From: Streptomyces monomycini
Lineage (GTDB): Bacteria; Actinomycetota; Actinomycetes; Streptomycetales; Streptomycetaceae
Assembly: GCF_022271435.1 (NCBI RefSeq)
Contig: NZ_JAFIQY010000043.1
Span: 12,011 to 75,267, forward strand
Reading direction: 5' to 3'
Length of the DNA stretch: 63,257 nt
Shown here: positions 63,188-63,257 of the stretch, in pieces
How the letters are laid out: each line of letters starts with the position of its first letter
How positions within the stretch are numbered: position 1 is the stretch's first letter
Notes under the pieces: generated by a model
Told to the model about the DNA's origin: nothing
The model's input: only the letters and a program-made list of their open reading frames with translations
Databases searched by the model: none
Made by a program: the position numbers and the translations under genes

Positions 63188-63257
63188 GTCAGTTGCCGCC
63201 GGTGCGGCCGCGGACCGGTGCCGGGGCCAGCGGCGCGGTGCGCGGCGCGCGGTCCGC
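63188..63257 (-). CDS. 3' end of a gene running into the window edge
   Basis: On the minus strand an open frame enters from the edge and ends ...PLAPAPVRGRTGGN followed by TGA at 63190-63188. The codon use is Streptomyces-like and a terminator follows. Only the last ~23 codons are present, so no function is assigned. Confidence 0.5.

Overview
The window is high-GC actinobacterial DNA, almost certainly a Streptomyces chromosome. Third-codon GC is very high, GTG and TTG starts are common, neighbouring genes often overlap by four bases (ATGA/GTGA), Shine-Dalgarno sites are of the GGAGG type, and the core gene order tlyA-nadK-recN ... pyrG-nudix-ald-parA-scpA-scpB-rluB ... aroH-tyrA-cmk-plsC-der is the one known from Streptomyces chromosomes. 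I see no rRNA, tRNA, CRISPR array, transposase or phage gene. The first 60 bases are a poly-G run that looks like a contig-edge artefact.

Layout. 0.1-4.5 kb: an iron-siderophore ABC importer (lipoprotein, two permeases, ATPase) arranged around one DmdR/IdeR-type iron box. 4.6-12.1 kb: an SCP2-like protein, TlyA rRNA methyltransferase, NAD kinase and RecN, with two minus-strand genes (CPBP protease, S41 peptidase) and a small ORF lying between nadK and recN. 12.3-15 kb: a divergent MraY/WecA-like membrane protein, a hierarchical minisatellite and a GT4 glycosyltransferase. 15.2-23 kb: LysE exporter, PucR regulator, a LacI-regulated beta-1,3-glucanase pair (GH16 + GH64) with a perfect palindromic operator, and a GH15 enzyme. 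23.3-34.9 kb: pyrG, a Nudix hydrolase, a STAND/TPR protein, alanine dehydrogenase, a ParA with a ribbon-helix-helix-like partner, scpA/scpB and a pseudouridine synthase. 34.9-37.4 kb: an ADP-ribosylglycohydrolase with two paralogous RlaP-like nucleotidyltransferases, behind a long palindrome that covers the ribosome-binding site. 37.5-42.8 kb: YidB-like protein, chorismate mutase, prephenate dehydrogenase, CMP kinase, acyltransferase and Der GTPase. 42.9-46.2 kb: two conserved unknowns and two Rpf-domain muralytic proteins. 46.2-52.2 kb: a branched-chain-amino-acid-type ABC importer in which LivH, LivM and LivG are one 900-residue polypeptide. 52.2-56.8 kb: a conserved unknown, a tiny hydrophobic protein, a WYL regulator and a stand-alone cytochrome oxidase subunit I. 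56.9-62.5 kb: a complete gas-vesicle cluster (gvpO-A-F-G-Y-Z-J-L-S-K in transcription order) with a candidate sigma-B-type promoter. 62.8-63.3 kb: a small I78-type inhibitor and the 3' end of one more gene.

Most of the window is housekeeping. The parts I consider most worth following up are the glycohydrolase/RlaP/RlaP group with its SD-sequestering palindrome, the oppositely charged tails of GvpY and GvpZ, the ParA/RHH pair with repeated TCGGCA sites, the 26-bp/131-bp hierarchical repeat next to the MraY-like gene, the LivHMG fusion, and the gene-free 0.6 kb between the ParA/RHH pair and scpA, which holds several inverted repeats. All functional calls rest on reading the translated sequence. 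No database search was run.
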